Positions 43,120 through 54,498 of a DNA stretch of 64,000 bases are shown in pieces. The DNA comes from Nocardia amikacinitolerans NBRC 108937. GTDB lineage: Bacteria; Actinomycetota; Actinomycetes; Mycobacteriales; Mycobacteriaceae. Numbering within the stretch: position 1 is the first letter of the stretch; every line of letters begins with the position of its first letter. Location: positions 358,936 through 422,935 of the forward strand of contig NZ_BDAU01000009.1 in assembly GCF_001612615.1 (NCBI RefSeq), given 5' to 3'. The translations under genes were made by a program, and so were the position numbers. Below the pieces are notes generated by a model. That model was not told where the DNA came from, ran no database searches, and saw only the letters and a program-made list of their open reading frames with translations.

Positions 43120-44499
43120 TCAGCGGTTGCTGACGGCGCCCTCGGCGGCCTCGGCCCACTCGCGCCACTGCTTGGCCTGCTCGAGCGCCTTCTCGGCGTC
43201 GCGCTGCTTGCCCGCCGCCTGCGCCTTGGCCGCCTGCTCCTCGAACTGGGCGACCTTCTCGCGGAACTGGGCGGCGCGCGCCACGGCCTCCGGGTCGGTG
43301 CGCCGCCACTGGGCGTCCACCGCGTCGCGGACCCGCTTCTCGATGGAGCGCAGTTTGCCCTCGAGTTCCTGGATGCGTTCGCGCGGGACCTTGCCGATGG
43401 CGTCCCATTTGTCCTGCAACTCGCGCAGCTGCGCCCGCGCGGTGTCCAGACCGGCCGCCGGATCGATGTGCTCGTAGGCGTGCAGCAGCTCTTCCTTGGC
43501 GGAGGCGTTCGACTCGAACTCGGCGTCGCGCTCGGAGACCGCGGCGTTGCGCGCCGCGAAGAACACGTCCTGAGCACTCTTGAAGCGCCGCCACAGCGAC
43601 TCGTCGGCTTCGCGCGGCGCCCGACCGGCGGCCTTCCACTCGGTCAGCAGGTCGCGGAAGACGGCCGCGGTGCCGACCCAGTCGGTGGAGCCGGACAGTT
43701 CCTCGGCGCGCACGCAGAGTTCTTCCTTGCGCGCCTTGGCGGCAGCCCGCTCGCGATCGAGTTCGGCGAAGTGCGCGCCGCGGCGGCGGTTGAAGGACTC
43801 GCGGGCCTTGGAGTAGCGCTTCCACAGCGCGTCGTCGACCTTGCGGTCCACGCCGCGGATCGACTTCCACTCGTCGAGGATCTCGCGTAGCCGATCGCCC
43901 GCGGCCTTCCACTGGGTGGATTCGGCGGCGATCTGCTCGGCCTCGGCGCACAGCGCTTCCTTGCGCTCGGTGTGCTCGTGGCGGGCGCGCTCCTTCTCCT
44001 CTTTGGCGTGCGCCGCCGCTTCCTCGGAGTGCTCGGTGATGGCTTGCAGCCGCTTGGCCAGCCCGTCGATGTCGCCGATGACGGCGGCGGTGGGCAGCGA
44101 TTCGGCCAGCGCGAGCGCGGCGGCCTTGGTCTTGCGGGCGTCGGCGCCCGCGGCGAGCCGCGCCTCCAGCAGCGCGACCTCGGTGGCGAGATCGTCGAAG
44201 CGGCGGCCGAAGTGCGCGAGGCCTTCGGCGGCGTCGCCCGCCTGCCAGGAGCCGACGATCCGCTCGCCCTCGGCCGTCTTCACCCAGGCGGTGCCGTCCT
44301 CGTCGACCCGGCCCCAGCGGCTGGGGTCGGTGACGGTCGGTACGACCACCGGATGCGGGTGCTGCTGGGCGGCCGGGCCCGGGGCGGGCTTGACCGCGTG
44401 CGGCTTGGGATGGGCTGACGGGCCACCGGGCTTCGGGGCACCGGAGGGGCGCGGTGTCGTGCCGGGATTGGCCTTCGCGGTTCCGTTGCTGTCGGTCAT
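43120..44499 (-). CDS. DUF349-repeat protein
   Basis: 459 residues. A Pro/Ala-rich N-terminus of about 55 residues precedes several DUF349 repeats ([33 protein letters not shown] and three similar). Long charged coiled coils end the protein. It corresponds to mycobacterial Rv2731. DUF349 proteins are linked to nucleic acid-related functions, not settled. Divergent from the LigB-like gene. Confidence 0.85.
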   Translation of the reverse strand: MTDSNGTAKANPGTTPRPSGAPKPGGPSAHPKPHAVKPAPGPAAQQHPHPVVVPTVTDPSRWGRVDEDGTAWVKTAEGERIVGSWQAGDAAEGLAHFGRRFDDLATEVALLEARLAAGADARKTKAAALALAESLPTAAVIGDIDGLAKRLQAITEHSEEAAAHAKEEKERARHEHTERKEALCAEAEQIAAESTQWKAAGDRLREILDEWKSIRGVDRKVDDALWKRYSKARESFNRRRGAHFAELDRERAAAKARKEELCVRAEELSGSTDWVGTAAVFRDLLTEWKAAGRAPREADESLWRRFKSAQDVFFAARNAAVSERDAEFESNASAKEELLHAYEHIDPAAGLDTARAQLRELQDKWDAIGKVPRERIQELEGKLRSIEKRVRDAVDAQWRRTDPEAVARAAQFREKVAQFEEQAAKAQAAGKQRDAEKALEQAKQWREWAEAAEGAVSNR

Positions 44500-44765
44500 T
44501 GTTCTCCGTCCCTGCCGCGCGTCACGGCTGCCTGGTTACGCCCTAGCTCATCCCATTGAACCCGGTCCGAGCCCTCGAGACCATCTGATCTACGCTCTTC
44601 CCGGGCTGGGACCCGGGACCGGCAACCCGTGGTGACCTGGGTTGTCGCATGTCGACACTATCAATCTCGTGGCGAATTGACGCTACAGACACTCGAAGCC
44701 GACCGGCGGGCGTCTCGGTACCGCCGTGCACCGGCCCGGCGGGCCGAACAGATACGGTTTACCGC

Positions 44766-45536
44766 GTGTTCAGTATTGCGGCCCTGGTCCCGTCGCCGCC
44801 GATCCTGGTGCCCGAACTGGGCGGCGCCGCGGCGATGGGAAGCGGGGCGGATCCGGACGACCCACCCGCGGTGCTGCGTGCCGCCGCGCTCGATGCGGCC
44901 GGGGCGCTCGCGGCGGTGACGAAGTGCTGGACGGTGCTCGGCGTCGGGTCCGCCAACGGTGTGCTCGAGCCAGAAACCGCCGGAACCTTCCGTGGTTTCG
45001 GCGTGGATCTTCGTGTCGCGCTGGCCGATTCGGCCACTGCGCCGGGGTTTGCCGCTGATCCGCGGCTGCCGCTGCCCGCTTTGATCGCCGGATGGTTGCG
45101 GGGACGCGTCGCGCCGGCCGCCCGCGCCACCGCGCGCCTGATCGCGGCCGACACGTCGGCGGCGCGTTGCCTGGAATTGGGTGCGGCGCTGCGCGCCGAG
45201 CTCGACGCGGACGACGAGCCGCGCGGCGTCCTCGTCGTCGCCGACGGCGCCGCCACCTTGACCGTCAAGTCGCCCGGCTACCTCGACGAGCGCGCCGTCC
45301 CGCTGCAAGCCGAGCTCGACCGGGCCTTGAGCGCGGGGGATCGCGCTGCGCTGCGCGCGCTCGATGCGGCGCTGTGCGCGGAGCTGGCCGTGTCCGGGCG
45401 CGCCGCCTATCAGGTGCTCGGCGGTCTGTTCGCCGCCGATCCGTCCGATCCGTCCGTCGAAACCCGCTACCGGGACGCGCCTTTCGGAGTTGGCTATCAC
45501 GTGAGCGTCTGGCGACCGGAACGGGAGGTGCGATGA
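44766..45536 (+). CDS. LigB-like (class III extradiol dioxygenase fold) protein
   Basis: 256 residues from GTG 44766, beginning [19 protein letters not shown], the typical start of this Rv2728c-type family. It has the extradiol dioxygenase-like fold but the classic His metal ligands are not evident, so it may not be a dioxygenase. It overlaps miaA by 4 bp. Conserved placement before miaA suggests a shared operon. Confidence 0.8.
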   Translation: MFSIAALVPSPPILVPELGGAAAMGSGADPDDPPAVLRAAALDAAGALAAVTKCWTVLGVGSANGVLEPETAGTFRGFGVDLRVALADSATAPGFAADPRLPLPALIAGWLRGRVAPAARATARLIAADTSAARCLELGAALRAELDADDEPRGVLVVADGAATLTVKSPGYLDERAVPLQAELDRALSAGDRAALRALDAALCAELAVSGRAAYQVLGGLFAADPSDPSVETRYRDAPFGVGYHVSVWRPEREVR

Positions 45537-46453
45537 GAGTGCCGATCGCGGTGGTCGGCCCCACCGCCACCGGCAAGTCCGATCTGGGCTTGGATCTCGC
45601 GGCCCGCCTCGACGGTGAGATCGTGAACATCGACGCCATGCAGCTCTATCGCGGCATGGACATCGGCACCGCCAAACTGCCCGTCGCCGAGCGGCGCGGC
45701 ATCCCGCACCACCAGCTCGACGTGCTCGAGGTGACCGAGACCGCGAGCGTGGCCACCTACCAGCGCGCGGCCGCCGCCGACGTCGAGGACATCCTCGCTC
45801 GCGGCCGCACGCCGATCATCGTCGGCGGCTCGATGATGTACGTGCAGGCGCTGCTGGACGAATGGGAGTTCCCGGCCACCGATCCGGCGGTGCGCGCCCG
45901 CTGGGAGCAGGTGCTCGCGGAGCAAGGTGTCGCCGCCGTGCACGCGGCGCTGCGGGCGGCGGATCCGGTCGCGGCCGCCACCATCCTGCCCACCGACGGT
46001 CGCCGCATGGTGCGGGCGTTGGAGGTCGTGGAACTCACCGGCCGGCCGTTCGCGGCCTCGGCGCCCACCATCGGCGCGCCGCGCTGGGACACTGTCATTC
46101 TCGGTGTCGACCGCGACACCGCCGAACTGGACGAGCGCATCGAGCGACGCACCGCGCTCATGTTCGACACCGGACTGGTCGACGAGGTGCGCGGACTCAT
46201 CGAGCACGGCCTGCGCGAGGGCGTCACCGCGCGCCGGGCCATCGGCTACGCGCAAGTCCTCGCCTACCTCGACGACGAATACGACCTGAACCACGCCAGG
46301 GAACGCACCCTGATCGGCACCCGCCGCTACGTGCGCAGACAGCGCTCCTGGTTCCGCCGCGATCCCCGGGTGCGCTGGGTGGACGGCGCCGATCCCGACC
46401 TGCTCGGCGCGGCGATGCGTCAGATCGACAACACAGAACGGAACTCCCTTTGA
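45533..46453 (+). CDS. miaA: tRNA dimethylallyltransferase
   Basis: 306 residues. P-loop GPTATGKS at 9-16; substrate block [38 protein letters not shown] and the C-terminal [12 protein letters not shown]. It attaches the dimethylallyl group to A37, the substrate of MiaB. The TTG of the next gene overlaps its stop. Confidence 0.96.
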   Translation: MRVPIAVVGPTATGKSDLGLDLAARLDGEIVNIDAMQLYRGMDIGTAKLPVAERRGIPHHQLDVLEVTETASVATYQRAAAADVEDILARGRTPIIVGGSMMYVQALLDEWEFPATDPAVRARWEQVLAEQGVAAVHAALRAADPVAAATILPTDGRRMVRALEVVELTGRPFAASAPTIGAPRWDTVILGVDRDTAELDERIERRTALMFDTGLVDEVRGLIEHGLREGVTARRAIGYAQVLAYLDDEYDLNHARERTLIGTRRYVRRQRSWFRRDPRVRWVDGADPDLLGAAMRQIDNTERNSL

Positions 46454-47286
46454 CCCGACGTGTCAGCACCCGCAACGCCTCGGTGCAGGTGTGGCAGGCC
46501 TACTTGAACAATCGCACCAAGCGCCACCGCGACAGCCGGTTCCTTGTGCAGGGCGTGCGCCCGATCACCCAGGCGATCGCCAACGGGTGGCCGCTGGAGA
46601 CCCTGCTCTACCGGCTCGGCGCGCCCGACCTGTCCGGCTGGGCAAGGGAGGTGCTCGACACCACCGACGTCCCGCAGGTCGGGCTGGTGCCGGAGCTGAT
46701 GGCAGAGCTGGGCGAGAAGGCAGGCGGCATACCGGAATTGGTCGCCGTCGCGATCTCGCGCCAGCCCGAGCTGGACACCTTCGAGCCGGGCGAACCCGGC
46801 GAGGACGCGCCAGTGATCGTGGTGTTCGACCGCCCGAACTCGCCGGGCAACCTCGGGACCCTGATCCGGTCCGCGGACGCCTTCGGCGCCTGCGCGGTGA
46901 TCGTCACCGGCCACGGCGCCGACCAGTACGACCCGCAGTCCGTGCGCGCCTCCACCGGCTCGCTGTTCGCGGTCCCGGTCTATCGCACCGCCGGACCGGC
47001 GCAGGTGCTCGAGCTGCGTGATCGCCAGATCGCCCGCGGCATCCCGACCAGGATCGTCGGCACCGACGAGCACGGTACGCACGCGGTGTTCGACCAGGAC
47101 TTCACCGAGTCGACCATTCTGGTCATCGGCAACGAGACCAGCGGGATGAGCGCCGCCTGGCAGGATGCGTGCGACGACCTGGTCTCCATTCCCATGGGCG
47201 GCACCGCCAGCTCGCTCGGCGCGCCCTCGGCGGCCGCGGTCGCGCTGTACGAAATTTCCCGGCAGCGCCGGACGTTTGCCAGATGA
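46450..47286 (+). CDS. TrmH/SpoU-family RNA methyltransferase
   Basis: 278 residues from TTG 46450. An N-terminal substrate-binding part precedes the SPOUT domain with [33 protein letters not shown] and [22 protein letters not shown]. These form the knotted SAM site. It should 2'-O-methylate rRNA or tRNA ribose. Located in the miaA-dapF operon; no pseudoknot-breaking change seen. Confidence 0.88.
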   Translation: MTRRVSTRNASVQVWQAYLNNRTKRHRDSRFLVQGVRPITQAIANGWPLETLLYRLGAPDLSGWAREVLDTTDVPQVGLVPELMAELGEKAGGIPELVAVAISRQPELDTFEPGEPGEDAPVIVVFDRPNSPGNLGTLIRSADAFGACAVIVTGHGADQYDPQSVRASTGSLFAVPVYRTAGPAQVLELRDRQIARGIPTRIVGTDEHGTHAVFDQDFTESTILVIGNETSGMSAAWQDACDDLVSIPMGGTASSLGAPSAAAVALYEISRQRRTFAR

Positions 47287-47308
47287 CGACGACGAGGAGA
47301 ACGCACAC

Positions 47309-48199
47309 GTGACGGACATCGAGTTCACGAAGGGGCACGGCACCCAGAACGACTTCGTGGTGCTGCCCGACGAGGATGTCCGGCTCGATTTGACCGAGGA
47401 CCGCATCGCCGCACTCTGCGACCGGCAGCGCGGCCTCGGGGCCGACGGTGTGCTGCGGGTCGCGCGGGCGGGCGCGCTGCGGGACGCGGGCGTGCTGGCG
47501 GACCTGCCCGAGGGCGTCGGCGCGGACGACTGGTTCATGGACTACCGCAACGCCGACGGCTCGATCGCGGAGATGTGCGGCAACGGCGTGCGGGTCTTCG
47601 CCCATTACCTGACCGCGACCGGGCGCGAATCCCGCGCGGAGTACGTGGTGGGCAGTAGAGCGGGAGCCCGACCGGTCGTGGTGCACGCGAGCGGGCCGGT
47701 CGAGGGCGAGGTTACCGTCACGATGGGCCGGGTGAAGGAGCTCGGGGAATCCACGGCGACCATCGCGGGTTGGGCTTATCAGGGGATCGGCATCGATGTC
47801 GGCAACCCGCATCTGGCTTGCGTGGACCCCGAGCTCACCGTCGACGCGCTCGGCAAGCTCGATCTGAGCGTCCCGCCCGGCTACGACCCGGATCTCTTCC
47901 CGCACGGGGTGAACGTGGAGATCCTGACCGCGCTGGACGCCGACCGTTCGGTGGACATGCGCGTCTACGAGCGCGGCGTCGGCGAAACCCGTTCCTGCGG
48001 AACGGGAACCGTCGCGGCGGCCGCGGCGGCGCTGGCCGCCGATGGCTTCCGCATCGCCGAGGACACCGGCCAGGTGACGGTGCGCGTGCCCGGCGGCGTG
48101 GTCACCGTCGGCCTCGACGGCGGCTCGGCCTGGCTGCGCGGGCCTTCGGTGCTGCTCGCCACCGGCACGCTGGCCGAACAGTGGTGGAAGGGGCGCTGA
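47309..48199 (+). CDS. dapF: Diaminopimelate epimerase
   Basis: 296 residues from GTG 47309. The two catalytic cysteines lie in [14 protein letters not shown] and [10 protein letters not shown]. It interconverts LL- and meso-diaminopimelate for peptidoglycan and lysine. The beginning [16 protein letters not shown] is typical. It follows the methyltransferase by 22 bp. Confidence 0.96.
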   Translation: MTDIEFTKGHGTQNDFVVLPDEDVRLDLTEDRIAALCDRQRGLGADGVLRVARAGALRDAGVLADLPEGVGADDWFMDYRNADGSIAEMCGNGVRVFAHYLTATGRESRAEYVVGSRAGARPVVVHASGPVEGEVTVTMGRVKELGESTATIAGWAYQGIGIDVGNPHLACVDPELTVDALGKLDLSVPPGYDPDLFPHGVNVEILTALDADRSVDMRVYERGVGETRSCGTGTVAAAAAALAADGFRIAEDTGQVTVRVPGGVVTVGLDGGSAWLRGPSVLLATGTLAEQWWKGR

Positions 48200-48257
48200 G
48201 CGCGCCTACGAATAACAGAATGCGCCGGGTGGTCGCACCTGGCAGCATGGATGGTGT

Positions 48258-49817
48258 ATGAGGAATTCAGAGACGTATGACATCAATCCGGCCGACGACG
48301 ACTTCGATTTCGTCGACTCGGCCGACGACACCGCGCGCTCCGGTGACGTGGTGGCCGAACGTGCCGCCAGAATGAAGCGCAACGGCTGGACGATGGAGCC
48401 GACGGTCGGTGAGCTGCAGCTCGACGAACGCAGCTCGCTGCGCCGCGTCGCAGGTCTGTCCACCGAACTCACCGACATCACCGAGGTCGAGTACCGGCAG
48501 CTGCGCCTGGAACGGGTCGTGCTGGTCGGCGTGTGGACCTCGGGCTCGGCGGCCCAGGCCGAGGCGAGCATGGCCGAGCTCGCCGCGCTCGCCGAGACCG
48601 CGGGCTCGGAGGTGCTCGAGGCGCTCATCCAGCGCCGCGACCGGCCGGACCCGGCGACCTACATCGGTTCCGGAAAGGCCGACGAACTCCGCTCGGTCGT
48701 GCTGGAGACCGGCGCCGACACCGTCATCTGTGACGGTGAGCTGACCCCTGCCCAGCTCACCGCGCTGGAGAAGGTGGTCAAGGTCAAGGTGATCGATCGG
48801 ACCGCCCTGATCCTGGACATCTTCGCCCAGCACGCCACCTCCAGCGAGGGCAAGGCGCAGGTCTCCCTGGCCCAGATGGAGTACATGCTGCCCAGGCTGC
48901 GCGGCTGGGGTGAGTCGATGTCCCGGCAGGCCGGTGGTCGCGCGGGCAGCAACGGCGGTGTGGGTCTGCGCGGTCCCGGTGAGACCAAGATCGAGACCGA
49001 CCGCCGCCGCATCCGTGAGCGGATGGCCAAGCTGCGGCGCGAGATCCGGGAGATGAAGACCGCGCGCGAGACCAAGCGGGCGCGGCGGGCGTCCTCGGGC
49101 ATTCCGCAGGTCGCCATCGTCGGTTACACGAACGCGGGCAAGTCCAGCCTGATGAACGCGCTCACCGGCGCGGGTCTGCTGGTCCAGGACGCCCTGTTCG
49201 CGACCCTGGATCCGACCACCCGGCGCGCCGATCTGGACGACGGCCGCGAGGTCGTGTTCACCGATACCGTCGGCTTCGTGCGGCACCTGCCGACCCAGCT
49301 GGTCGAGGCGTTCCGCTCGACGCTGGAGGAGGTCACCGGCGCCGATCTGCTGCTGCACGTGGTGGACGGCTCCGACTCGATGCCCGCGGAGCAGATCAAG
49401 GCCGTGCGCGAGGTGATCACCGACGTGATCAAGGAGCAGGGCGCGGCCGCGCCGCCGGAACTGCTGGTGCTCAACAAGATCGACGCCGTCGATCCGATGG
49501 AGCTGACCAGGCTGCGGGCGCTGCTGCCGGACGCCGAGTTCGTCTCGGCGCAGACCGGCGAGGGCATCGAGAGCCTGCTCGACCGGCTGGCCGAGGTGCT
49601 CGGCGGACTGGACGTCGAGGTCGGCGTGCTGCTGCCGTACACCCGAGGCGATCTGCTGGCGCGCATCCACGCCGACGGCCGGATCCTGTCCTCCACCCAC
49701 GAGGAGGCGGGCACCCGGGTCCGGGCGCGGGTGCCGCACGCGCTGGCCGCGGCGCTGTCGGAGTACGCGCACGCGGGCGGCGACGGCGCGGGCCCCGACG
49801 AAGGGCCGTCGGCGTAG
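48258..49817 (+). CDS. hflX: GTPase HflX
   Basis: 519 residues. An about 60-residue acidic N-terminal extension precedes the HflX domain (PATYIGSGKADELRS). The glycine-rich GGRAGSNGGVGLRGPGETKIETDRR leads into the GTPase: P-loop GYTNAGKSSLMNAL, DTVGFV, NKID. HflX splits stalled or stressed ribosomes. Downstream terminator at 49917-49945. Confidence 0.94.
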   Translation: MRNSETYDINPADDDFDFVDSADDTARSGDVVAERAARMKRNGWTMEPTVGELQLDERSSLRRVAGLSTELTDITEVEYRQLRLERVVLVGVWTSGSAAQAEASMAELAALAETAGSEVLEALIQRRDRPDPATYIGSGKADELRSVVLETGADTVICDGELTPAQLTALEKVVKVKVIDRTALILDIFAQHATSSEGKAQVSLAQMEYMLPRLRGWGESMSRQAGGRAGSNGGVGLRGPGETKIETDRRRIRERMAKLRREIREMKTARETKRARRASSGIPQVAIVGYTNAGKSSLMNALTGAGLLVQDALFATLDPTTRRADLDDGREVVFTDTVGFVRHLPTQLVEAFRSTLEEVTGADLLLHVVDGSDSMPAEQIKAVREVITDVIKEQGAAAPPELLVLNKIDAVDPMELTRLRALLPDAEFVSAQTGEGIESLLDRLAEVLGGLDVEVGVLLPYTRGDLLARIHADGRILSSTHEEAGTRVRARVPHALAAALSEYAHAGGDGAGPDEGPSA

Positions 49818-50148
49818 GCCGCGGTACCGGACGGAAATAGAACCGACCGTCACGTTCGCTATCGTGCCGATAACGGACGTGGCGGTTTGTCGTTCCGCTG
49901 GGATTCGATGCGTTCCGGTGCCGTATACCGTTCGGCACCAGCGTTTTTCGATGTCCGATCGGCTGCCCGGTCGTAGCTCGGGCGTGGCAAGGGTTGTGGC
50001 GGATCACACTTGACGACCACCCGTGTTGCAACCTGTTCCAACGTCATCCGGTAGCATCGGCCCCGATGCCGTATTCGACTGCGGCGCAGGGGACCTTAAT
50101 TCCGTACGACGATGTGCTGGGATCCGACATGCGATGGGGTAGCCACCA
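49818..50148 (+). other. Intergenic region after hflX
   Basis: 331 bp with one terminator hairpin (listed) and the promoter region of the acyltransferase gene; no coding frame is credible. Confidence 0.4.
49917..49949 (+). terminator. Terminator of the hflX operon
   Basis: GGTGCCG and CGGCACC pair across a 9-nt loop, followed by AGCGTTTTT. Confidence 0.65.
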
Positions 50149-51009
50149 ATGCCTGAATCCTCGCCTAACGCGGCGGTGCTGACCGACGGGGCGCCGCTGG
50201 AGGTACGTCTCGACGAGACCGACATCCGACTGATCGAAGCCTTGCTCGCGCCGCTGCGGGCTTGGACGAGTCCACGCTTCTACGGCCTGGACAACATTCC
50301 CGCCGACGGCCCGGTGCTGCTGGTCGGCAACCACAACCTGATGGGCGGCATCGACGCCCCGCTGCTGATGCCCGAGGTGCTGCGCCGCCGCGGCAGGCTG
50401 ATCCGCGGTCTCGCCGAGAACGTGCTGATCGCGGTGCCCGGCCTGCGCCACTTCCTGCACTACTACGGCGCGGTGCGCGGCAACCGGAACAACTGCATGG
50501 CGCTGCTCGCCCGCGGTGAGGCCGTCATCGTCTTTCCCGGCGGTGGCCGCGAGGCGGTGCGCCGCAAGAACGAGAAATACCTGCTCAAGTGGGAGGGGCG
50601 CACCGGATTCGCCCGGATGGCGATCGAGGCGGGCGCGCCCATCGTGCCGGTCGCGATGATCGGCGTCGACGACGCCTTCGACATCGTCTTCGACGGTGAT
50701 CACCCGGTGATGCGTCCGCTGCGCTGGACGGTCGAGGCGCTCGGCCTCAAGCGCGACCTCACCCCGCCGCTGCTGCGTGGCGTCGGCCCGACCCTGATCC
50801 CGCGCCCGGAACGGTTCTACTTCTCCGCTGGCACCCCGATCGACCCGGCGCCGTGGCGCGACGCCGACGACCTCGACACCGCGGCGACCGACTTGCGCGA
50901 CGTCGTCCGCAAGGCGCTCGAGGAGGAACTGAAGTTCCTGTTCGCCGAGCGCGACCGTGATTCCGGTCGCACCCTGGTCGGTCGGGTGCGCGGCTTGCTG
51001 CCGTTCTGA
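50149..51009 (+). CDS. Lysophospholipid acyltransferase (PlsC-like)
   Basis: 286 residues. The catalytic motif is NHNLMGGID (NHx(4-5)D-type) near residue 61, with VIVFPGGGREAVRRKNE and APIVPVAMIGVDDAF downstream, matching acyltransferase blocks III and IV. It acylates a lysolipid or glycerol phosphate at the membrane. Single gene with its own promoter region. Confidence 0.88.
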   Translation: MPESSPNAAVLTDGAPLEVRLDETDIRLIEALLAPLRAWTSPRFYGLDNIPADGPVLLVGNHNLMGGIDAPLLMPEVLRRRGRLIRGLAENVLIAVPGLRHFLHYYGAVRGNRNNCMALLARGEAVIVFPGGGREAVRRKNEKYLLKWEGRTGFARMAIEAGAPIVPVAMIGVDDAFDIVFDGDHPVMRPLRWTVEALGLKRDLTPPLLRGVGPTLIPRPERFYFSAGTPIDPAPWRDADDLDTAATDLRDVVRKALEEELKFLFAERDRDSGRTLVGRVRGLLPF

Positions 51010-51076
51010 CCCTTCCTGAGACGATCTCGAGAATTTACTTGGCAATCTCTCAGCTACACCTACGTAGCGTGGGGAG

Positions 51077-52126
51077 ATGCGTGGGACACGAAGTAGATCG
51101 GTGGCCGCGGCCGCCGCGGTCGCCCTTCTCTGCGGTGCAGGCGCGGCGGTCGGCGGGAACGCGAGCGCGGCAGCCACCGATTCGATCGCCGCGCAGAGCT
51201 TCAGGACGCAGGCCGACGACTCCCGCATCGTCGACACCACCGTGCTGGACGGGCGCAACCTGCGTCTCCAGGTGTATTCGGCAGCCATGGGCCGGACCAT
51301 CGACATCGACGTGCAGCGTCCGGCCGACGCCTCGGCGCCGCGCCCGACGCTGTACCTGCTCGCAGGCGCGGGCGGCGGCGAGGACACCGCGACCTGGCAG
51401 CAGCGCACCACCGCGCTGCAATTCCTCGCCACGAAGGACGTCAACGTCGTGCAGCCGGTCGGCGGCGCGTTCACCTACTACACCGACTGGCGCTCGGCCG
51501 ATCCCGCGCTCGGGGTCAACAAGTGGCAAACCTTCCTGGCCGAGGAACTGCCGCCGTTGATCGACCGCGCTCTCGGTACGAACGGCACGAACGCCATCGC
51601 GGGATTGTCCATGTCGGGCACCTCGGTGCTGCAGCTGCCGATCGCCGCGCCCGGGCTGTATCGCGCGGCGGCGGCTTACAGCGGCTGCGCCCAGATCAGC
51701 GACCCGGTCGGCTACAACTTCGTCAAGACGGTGGTCTCCGCGGGCGGCGGCGATACGGCGAATATGTACGGCCCGCAGAGTGATCCGCTGTGGGCGGCCA
51801 ACGATCCCTACCTGAACGCCGAGGGTTTGCGCGGGCTGGAGCTGTTCCTCTCGACGGGCACCGGCATCCCCGGCCAGTGGGACACCCTCGACGGCCCGTA
51901 CGCCCTGCCCGGCGTCGGCGGGCTGGCCAATCAGCTCACCGTCGGCGGCGCGCTCGAGGCGGCCTCGAACTACTGCACGCACAACATGCAGACCCGCCTG
52001 AACGAGCTCGGCATTCCCGCGACCTTCGATTTCCAGCCGGTCGGCACGCACTCGTGGGGGTACTGGGAAGACGCGCTCGTCGCGTCATGGCCGGTCCTGG
52101 CCAGGGGGCTCGGCCTGCCCGCCTGA
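51077..52126 (+). CDS. Secreted antigen 85-like esterase / mycolyltransferase
   Basis: 349 residues with a signal peptide of about 32 residues (MRGTRSRSVAAAAAVALLCGAG...). The alpha/beta-hydrolase fold has the nucleophile elbow AIAGLSMSGTS, an ALYLLAGAGGGEDTATWQ-type oxyanion region and a late HSWGYWED carrying the His. Antigen 85 proteins transfer mycolates to trehalose and the wall. Fits a mycolate-containing host. Ag85 or general esterase is unsettled. Confidence 0.85.
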   Translation: MRGTRSRSVAAAAAVALLCGAGAAVGGNASAAATDSIAAQSFRTQADDSRIVDTTVLDGRNLRLQVYSAAMGRTIDIDVQRPADASAPRPTLYLLAGAGGGEDTATWQQRTTALQFLATKDVNVVQPVGGAFTYYTDWRSADPALGVNKWQTFLAEELPPLIDRALGTNGTNAIAGLSMSGTSVLQLPIAAPGLYRAAAAYSGCAQISDPVGYNFVKTVVSAGGGDTANMYGPQSDPLWAANDPYLNAEGLRGLELFLSTGTGIPGQWDTLDGPYALPGVGGLANQLTVGGALEAASNYCTHNMQTRLNELGIPATFDFQPVGTHSWGYWEDALVASWPVLARGLGLPA

Positions 52127-52331
52127 ACCGGGTTTTCATAGCGGAAAGCTATGTATTCATCTCTCCTCAGGTTTGTCGCGAATCGTCGCGTCGACGGCCG
52201 TTTCGAGGCCGCCGGACCAGGTGAACCCGCGAATTTCGGACGTGAAGTGAACTGCCATTCCCGTTCCGGGTACCGTATGCGGTAACGACGGGTTGGTGTG
52301 GACCGCCCGGTGTGGTCACTAGGAGGTTGGT

Positions 52332-53477
52332 GTGGAGCGCACACTGTTCGAGCCCGAGCACGATCTGTTCCGGGAGTCGTTCCGCAAGTTTCTCGATCAG
52401 CACGTCGCGCCGAACCACGCGAAGTGGGAAGAGCAGGGGATCGTCGACCGCGAGGTCTGGCTCGAGGCGGGCAAGCAGGGCTTCCTCGGCATGGCCGTCC
52501 CGGAGGAGTACGGCGGCGGCGGGGTCAAGGACTTCCGCTACAACGCGATCGTCACCGAGGAGTGCGTGCAGGGCCAGTACTCCGGCCTCGGCTTCGCGCT
52601 GCACAACGACGTCGTCGCGCCGTACCTGCTCGAGCTGGCCAACGAGGAGCAGAAGCAGCGCTGGCTGCCCGGCTTCTGTTCCGGTGAGATCATCACCGCC
52701 ATCGCGATGACCGAACCCGGCACCGGCTCGGACCTGCAGGGCATCAAGACCCGTGCGGTCCGCGACGGCGACGACTGGATCCTCAACGGCGCCAAGACCT
52801 TCATCACCAACGGCGTCAACGCCGACATCGTCATCGTTGTCGCCCAGACCGACCCCGAGAAGGGCGCGATGGGCTTCAGCCTGCTGGTGGTCGAGCGTGG
52901 CATGCCGGGCTTCGAGCGCGGCCGCAACCTGGACAAGATCGGTCTCAAGGCCCAGGACACCGCCGAGCTCAGCTTCACCGACGTGCGGGTGCCCGGCAAG
53001 AACCTGCTCGGCACCGAGGGCATGGGCTTCATCCACCTCATGCACAACCTGCCGCAGGAGCGCATGTCCATCGCCGTCATGGCCGCCGCCGCCATGGAGG
53101 CCTGCCTGGAGATGACCTGCCAGTACGTGCGCGACCGCAAGGCGTTCGGCAAGCCGATCGGCGCACTGCAGAACACCCGTTTCGTACTCGCCGAGCTGGC
53201 CACCAAGACCACCGCCGTGCGCATCATGGTCGACCGCTTCATCGAGGACCTCAACGCGGGCAAGCTCTCCGCCGAAGACGCCGCCATGGCCAAGTGGTGG
53301 AGCACCGAGGAACAGCTCGACCTCATCAACCGCTGCCTCCAGCTGCACGGCGGCTACGGCTACATGAAGGAATACCCGATCGCCAAGGCCTACATGGACG
53401 CGCGCATCCAGACCATCTACGGCGGCACCACCGAGATCATGAAGGAGATCATCGGACGCTCGCTGAATCTGAGCTGA
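52332..53477 (+). CDS. Acyl-CoA dehydrogenase
   Basis: 381 residues from GTG 52332. Typical FAD-binding block AIAMTEPGTGSDLQGIKTRAVRDGDDWILNGAKTFITNG, and the C-terminal LQLHGGYGYMKEYPIAKAYMDARIQTIYGGTTEIMKEIIGR. The catalytic Glu falls in the long-chain position near GGTTE. It introduces the alpha-beta double bond in fatty acyl-CoA. A strong terminator follows 18 bp on. Confidence 0.93.
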   Translation: MERTLFEPEHDLFRESFRKFLDQHVAPNHAKWEEQGIVDREVWLEAGKQGFLGMAVPEEYGGGGVKDFRYNAIVTEECVQGQYSGLGFALHNDVVAPYLLELANEEQKQRWLPGFCSGEIITAIAMTEPGTGSDLQGIKTRAVRDGDDWILNGAKTFITNGVNADIVIVVAQTDPEKGAMGFSLLVVERGMPGFERGRNLDKIGLKAQDTAELSFTDVRVPGKNLLGTEGMGFIHLMHNLPQERMSIAVMAAAAMEACLEMTCQYVRDRKAFGKPIGALQNTRFVLAELATKTTAVRIMVDRFIEDLNAGKLSAEDAAMAKWWSTEEQLDLINRCLQLHGGYGYMKEYPIAKAYMDARIQTIYGGTTEIMKEIIGRSLNLS

Positions 53478-53495
53478 TCTCTTCTTCTTTCGCCT

Positions 53496-53532
53496 CCGGC
53501 CGCACGGGAACCCGTGCGGCCGGACGCTTTTC
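53496..53532. terminator. Terminator after acyl-CoA dehydrogenase gene
   Basis: TCCGGCCGCACGGG / CCCGTGCGGCCGGA, a nearly perfect 14-bp stem followed by CGCTTTTC. Confidence 0.8.
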
Positions 53533-53688
53533 CGGGCAGTCGAACGACCACGATCGCCCTCGACGTCGCCTGCGGATACCTCGAGAGCGCTCGGGACGCG
53601 GCCGAGTCGTGCACGACGCCGTCCATTTCGACGCTTCGCAGGGCCTACACAAGCTCTGCGAACCGCTGCACTGGTTGTTCCGGGGGTA

Positions 53689-54330
53689 TCAGTCCGCGGG
53701 CAGGGGCGGGGGGTCGGTAGTGCGCAGGAGATTGGCGACGGCGGTGGGGGTCCAGTGCAGGTCCGCACCGGGGCGGGTGGCCAGGTAGGCGGCGGTGCGG
53801 GGGAGCGGCCAGCCGTGGGATTCGGTGATGCCCGCGGCCAGATGGCGCAGGTAGGCGGGGGAGGGCGGGTTGCCGGGGAGGTCGGTGTGGCGCCACGGGG
53901 CGGTGCAGGTGAGGATCGGGTGGCCGTCGAGAGTGCCTGCGCGGACCAGGGTTTCGTAGCGACCGGGGCCGAGCGCGGTGCGTCCGTTCGTGAGCACCTC
54001 GGTCAGGTCCAAGTCCTCGCCCGGCGGGCGGTACATCTCCTGGGCGACGATGTCGGAGAACTGCGCTGCCGTCAGCAGGTAGGCGCGGGCGGCGGTCTCG
54101 CCCATGGCGTCCGGCGCGTAGAAGCCGCGGCCGCCGGTCCACGTGAGCGATTCGGTGGCGAAGTAGAGCAGTCCGGGCAGCATGAGCGGTCGGGATCGCC
54201 GCGGCGCGGAATGGTCGCGGCACCCGGGAAGTTCGATCGCGCCGCCTTCGGGCCGACCGCCCTCGAGATAACAGTGCAGCCGGCGGTGATGCATGTTCGA
54301 GCCGTAGGCGGCGTACCACACGAGGCACAT
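53689..54330 (-). CDS. Gamma-glutamylcyclotransferase-fold protein
   Basis: 213 residues from ATG 54330 (a preceding ATG adds one residue). The GGCT fold start is clear: MCLVWYAAYGSNMHHRRLHCYLEGG. Length and the N-terminal YGSNM motif fit histone-like or amino-acid metabolising GGCT proteins. The catalytic Glu cannot be placed with certainty. Solitary gene. Confidence 0.75.
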   Translation of the reverse strand: MCLVWYAAYGSNMHHRRLHCYLEGGRPEGGAIELPGCRDHSAPRRSRPLMLPGLLYFATESLTWTGGRGFYAPDAMGETAARAYLLTAAQFSDIVAQEMYRPPGEDLDLTEVLTNGRTALGPGRYETLVRAGTLDGHPILTCTAPWRHTDLPGNPPSPAYLRHLAAGITESHGWPLPRTAAYLATRPGADLHWTPTAVANLLRTTDPPPLPAD

Positions 54331-54498
54331 CACCCTGCCATTGTCCCTCGTCGCGGTGAGCGTCGCCTCGACGGCAGCAGTCGGCGAACACGCGTGGCGT
54401 AGGCGCGGCAGCTCGTCACACCGAATACCGGAAGCCGAGCCGATAGGTCGCGGGGACGCCGAGCGCGATACGAGTCCGCGGCCTCCGCCGAACAGTGG